Positions 61,732 to 64,000 of a stretch of DNA of 64,000 bases are shown piece by piece. Under the pieces are notes generated by a model. That model did not search any database, was not told the DNA's origin, and was given only the letters and a program-made list of their open reading frames with translations. Position 1 is the stretch's first letter, and the number at the start of each line of letters is the position of its first letter. Origin of the DNA: Branchiostoma floridae (taxonomy: Eukaryota > Chordata > Leptocardii > Amphioxiformes > Branchiostomatidae); the NCBI RefSeq assembly GCF_000003815.2, contig NC_049990.1:20013002-20077001 (forward strand), read 5' to 3'. Position numbers and translations under genes: made by a program.

Positions 61732-63469
61732 TTTCTCGGAATACGCCCAGTGCTCGTACTATAGCCGGCGCTCAGACACTCACTGTGCAAGTTTGCTGAA
61801 TTTATGAAGTGGAAGATATTTAAGAGGGTAGACAGGTTACTGGCAGTCAGCTTGGTTACTGCCAGAGGCAGTGTTCGTCAAAGTTTGACCTCTTTTTTTG
61901 TGACTCTCAGTTAATTCTTATCATTGGATCAATGATACTGGGATTTTATGACTCCTTGGTTATATTTTCAGGTCAGTGTTTGTGGAGACTGTGTCTTTGT
62001 GTTTTAGTATAATAATCATGATAAGTAGCAATTGATCAGTTCTATTGCAATACAACATAGTTATTACACTGTTGTAATACAACAGATTGTTTTGACTAGA
62101 TTTGTTTATTTTGACAGTGTCATGTAGGAAAATGAAATGTATTGTTCCAAACGTTGTCATTTGTGTATTTTATGTCCAGGAAGATCAGCATTGTACATTG
62201 TTTGTATCTCTGCTAATGGACGAATAAAGCCTCTAAAGCCAAAGGCATAAAAAATAAAGGGGTGATTATCGTGTAAGAGATTATTTTCCATTTTGTGAAT
62301 CCCTAATCTGCATTTGAAGAGAAATATACATGGCTGTATAAAGTTTGTACAATTACAATGTGGGTACAGCTACATGGGTATAGCTGTATAGGGCTGCAAC
62401 CATGCTACTACAAGTAGCTCTTTAGGACAGCAACAGCAGAATGTACAGGTGTGATTTCTGTAAAACGACTGCCCCTTTGCTCTCAGCCTAGGTTTGGACA
62501 AGTTTTCTAAAATTCACTTGTCCTATTGGGCAAGTACATAAAAATTACGCTTTACCAAATTAAACCAGCTCAAAATCTAAAGGACTTTTTGTATGCATGT
62601 TCACTTCTATGTATATTCACAATTATGGAATTCTTTTATTATGTGGTTTAATTTTCTGTGTTGACCTAGCTATGCTTGGTGCCATGACCGTGAAAAGTAA
62701 CAAGTACATGTACATCAAAATCTCCCTCATGGAAAAATCTTACATGCCCAATCGGGCAAATGGGGTATACTGGTAGGACGTGCGCTTGATCAGCACTTTG
62801 ATTTGCTTGGGAAATTGGACTAGTACAGTGGACTTGTCCAACCCTGACTTCTTTCTTTACAATTGTTTGAACTGGGACTAACGTTTGAGATTGTGACGTT
62901 TGCATTTTGTGTCCTATTCCAAAGACAATTCTTTCAAGCAGTAGAAAGAGCTGTTCTTTAACTTTCTGCAAGTATTAAAGGTTACCGTAGCCATTTGGTA
63001 TTACATTTTGTATTGGTTATGGGGTTTTCAACATAGAGAAGGTTAAATGGTCATGAAACTGTTTACAATACAGCATATTTTCACACTCTTCTGTGTATTG
63101 GTCTCAAATTATTGTTAAGGTTAAAGGAAAAGTTTCAATGCAGAGCTTGTGTGATACACTATCTATGAAGAAACTGACTCAAACTTAGCTTGTAATTGCT
63201 GCTTTATAAAGTACTACCTCTGTGCCTTATAAGATACATGTACACACCTCTGATTAGAGAGAGAGAGTTACCATTTTGGTGAAGCACATCTTTACATGTT
63301 AAAAACACATCATACTGTTAACAGTTCTTTAGTTTAAATAGAGGCTGATTAAGTCTATTTGTGGTGTTTACTGGAATACATGGGTACATAAGACTAAGCA
63401 TAAACGTAGTTACATCAAGACATTGGTCTTCCCCTTAAGTCACCTGGACCCCTTCTTACAAGCATCTGT
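61732..63469. other. Region between the two lectin genes
   Basis: The right part (about 62850-63469) is a diverged copy of 57700-58436, including the shared TTGGTTATGGGGTTTTCAAC and TTCACACTCTTCTGTGTATT blocks. About 62080-62400 matches 56740-56900. The left part should hold the promoter of the first lectin gene. No other gene is seen. Confidence 0.6.
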
Positions 63470-63921
63470 CTAAGCAAGGACTTCACAGATGTAGTAGTAA
63501 GAGCTTGGGCATGTACTATCATTCCAGCGGTAGTTATGGTGTCCAGGGTAGATCTGAGCACAGTTTTCCCCTGTGCTACCGTTTGGTTCGCCTGTACCCC
63601 AGATCCCATCACCAACCAGTGAAGTACCATCATCCCAAACCCACAGCCCCTCTGTCACCTGATCACTCAGCCCGATCCAGGTGTGGTCTCTAGTTGTAGC
63701 TCTCACGTGATTGGTCAGGAAGTCGTGTGTCTCATTATTCTTCACTGTTGCTAGGTGACCGCCATCTCCATGACAAATGGCCCGTGCCTCGCTGTACGGT
63801 TTCTGATCAGTGGAGAAGCGATAACAGGTCCTCTGGAACCGCTGGTAGCCAACTGGGCAAGTGCCGGACGAGTCTGTGGGCTGAGATTCTGTGATGAGGG
63901 AAGACGTGGTTTCCATGCTTG
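63470..63921 (-). CDS. C-type lectin paralogue, last exon only (5' part outside window)
   Basis: One exon (acceptor TTCTAG just right of 63921) encodes about 20 Ser/Thr-rich linker residues and a complete C-type lectin domain starting at CPVGYQRFQRTCYRF. The domain has WIGLSD, EPN in GEPNGS and WND in YRWNDSTC, so calcium-dependent sugar binding is expected. It is very close to the domain at 58437-58825; the largest difference is in the loop after EPN (AQIYPGHHNY against AHIKPTRDY). Exon phase 1 at its start matches the lectin exon of the first gene. Whether it has a membrane or collagen part cannot be seen. An ATG lies at 63914-63916, but the acceptor suggests upstream exons. Confidence 0.85.
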
Positions 63922-64000
63922 CTAGAAGTTAAAAGAGAACTTTAGTTGGGCGCCTATGTTAAAAGTCGCAAGTCAGCGCTTACCACAAGAATAAAAAACA

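Overview
The window is intron-rich, AT-leaning animal DNA. I read it as a deuterostome invertebrate, most likely an amphioxus (Branchiostoma). The protein families, the small intron-dense genes, the many short inverted-repeat transposons and a C-type lectin array all fit, but the species call is inference. The exon models below were built by hand from splice signals, and their reading phases close at every junction.

Layout. 1-4958: no gene seen, only repeats. 4959-11672 (-): a membrane-anchored DUF229 protein of the alkaline phosphatase/sulfatase superfamily. 12697-15885 (+): BRCC3/BRCC36, a K63-specific JAMM deubiquitinase. 17070-21578 (-): COMMD2. 22393-35319 (+): the CEP63/DEUP1 family gene, with a 100-N assembly gap that hides an exon. 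36779-51710 (-): CEP295. 54641-55668 (+): SMCO4, 57 residues. 58437-61731 (-): a type II membrane C-type lectin with a collagen stretch. 63470-63921 (-): the last exon of a tandem lectin paralogue that continues past the right edge.

The first six genes alternate strictly in strand, giving three head-to-head promoter regions (near 12.2-12.7, 21.6-21.9 and 52.6-52.9 kb) and tail-to-tail ends between them. CEP63/DEUP1 acts early in centriole assembly and CEP295 acts later in centriole-to-centrosome conversion; here they are convergent neighbours next to SMCO4. Human 11q21, as I recall it, carries DEUP1, SMCO4 and CEP295 together, so this looks like a conserved ancestral linkage.

Introns and intergenic DNA are full of non-autonomous transposons: hAT-like elements with readable 8-bp target duplications, a Mutator-like element nested in one of them, piggyBac-like and mariner-like elements, fold-backs, tRNA-derived SINEs and a LINE 3' end. 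The oddest structures are a ten-copy array of a partial CEP63 exon that keeps frame and donor sites, a possible CRE-driven internal first exon of CEP295, a furin-like site in the lectin stalk, and a pair of nearly perfect palindromes at 53.7 kb that look like a template-switch event.
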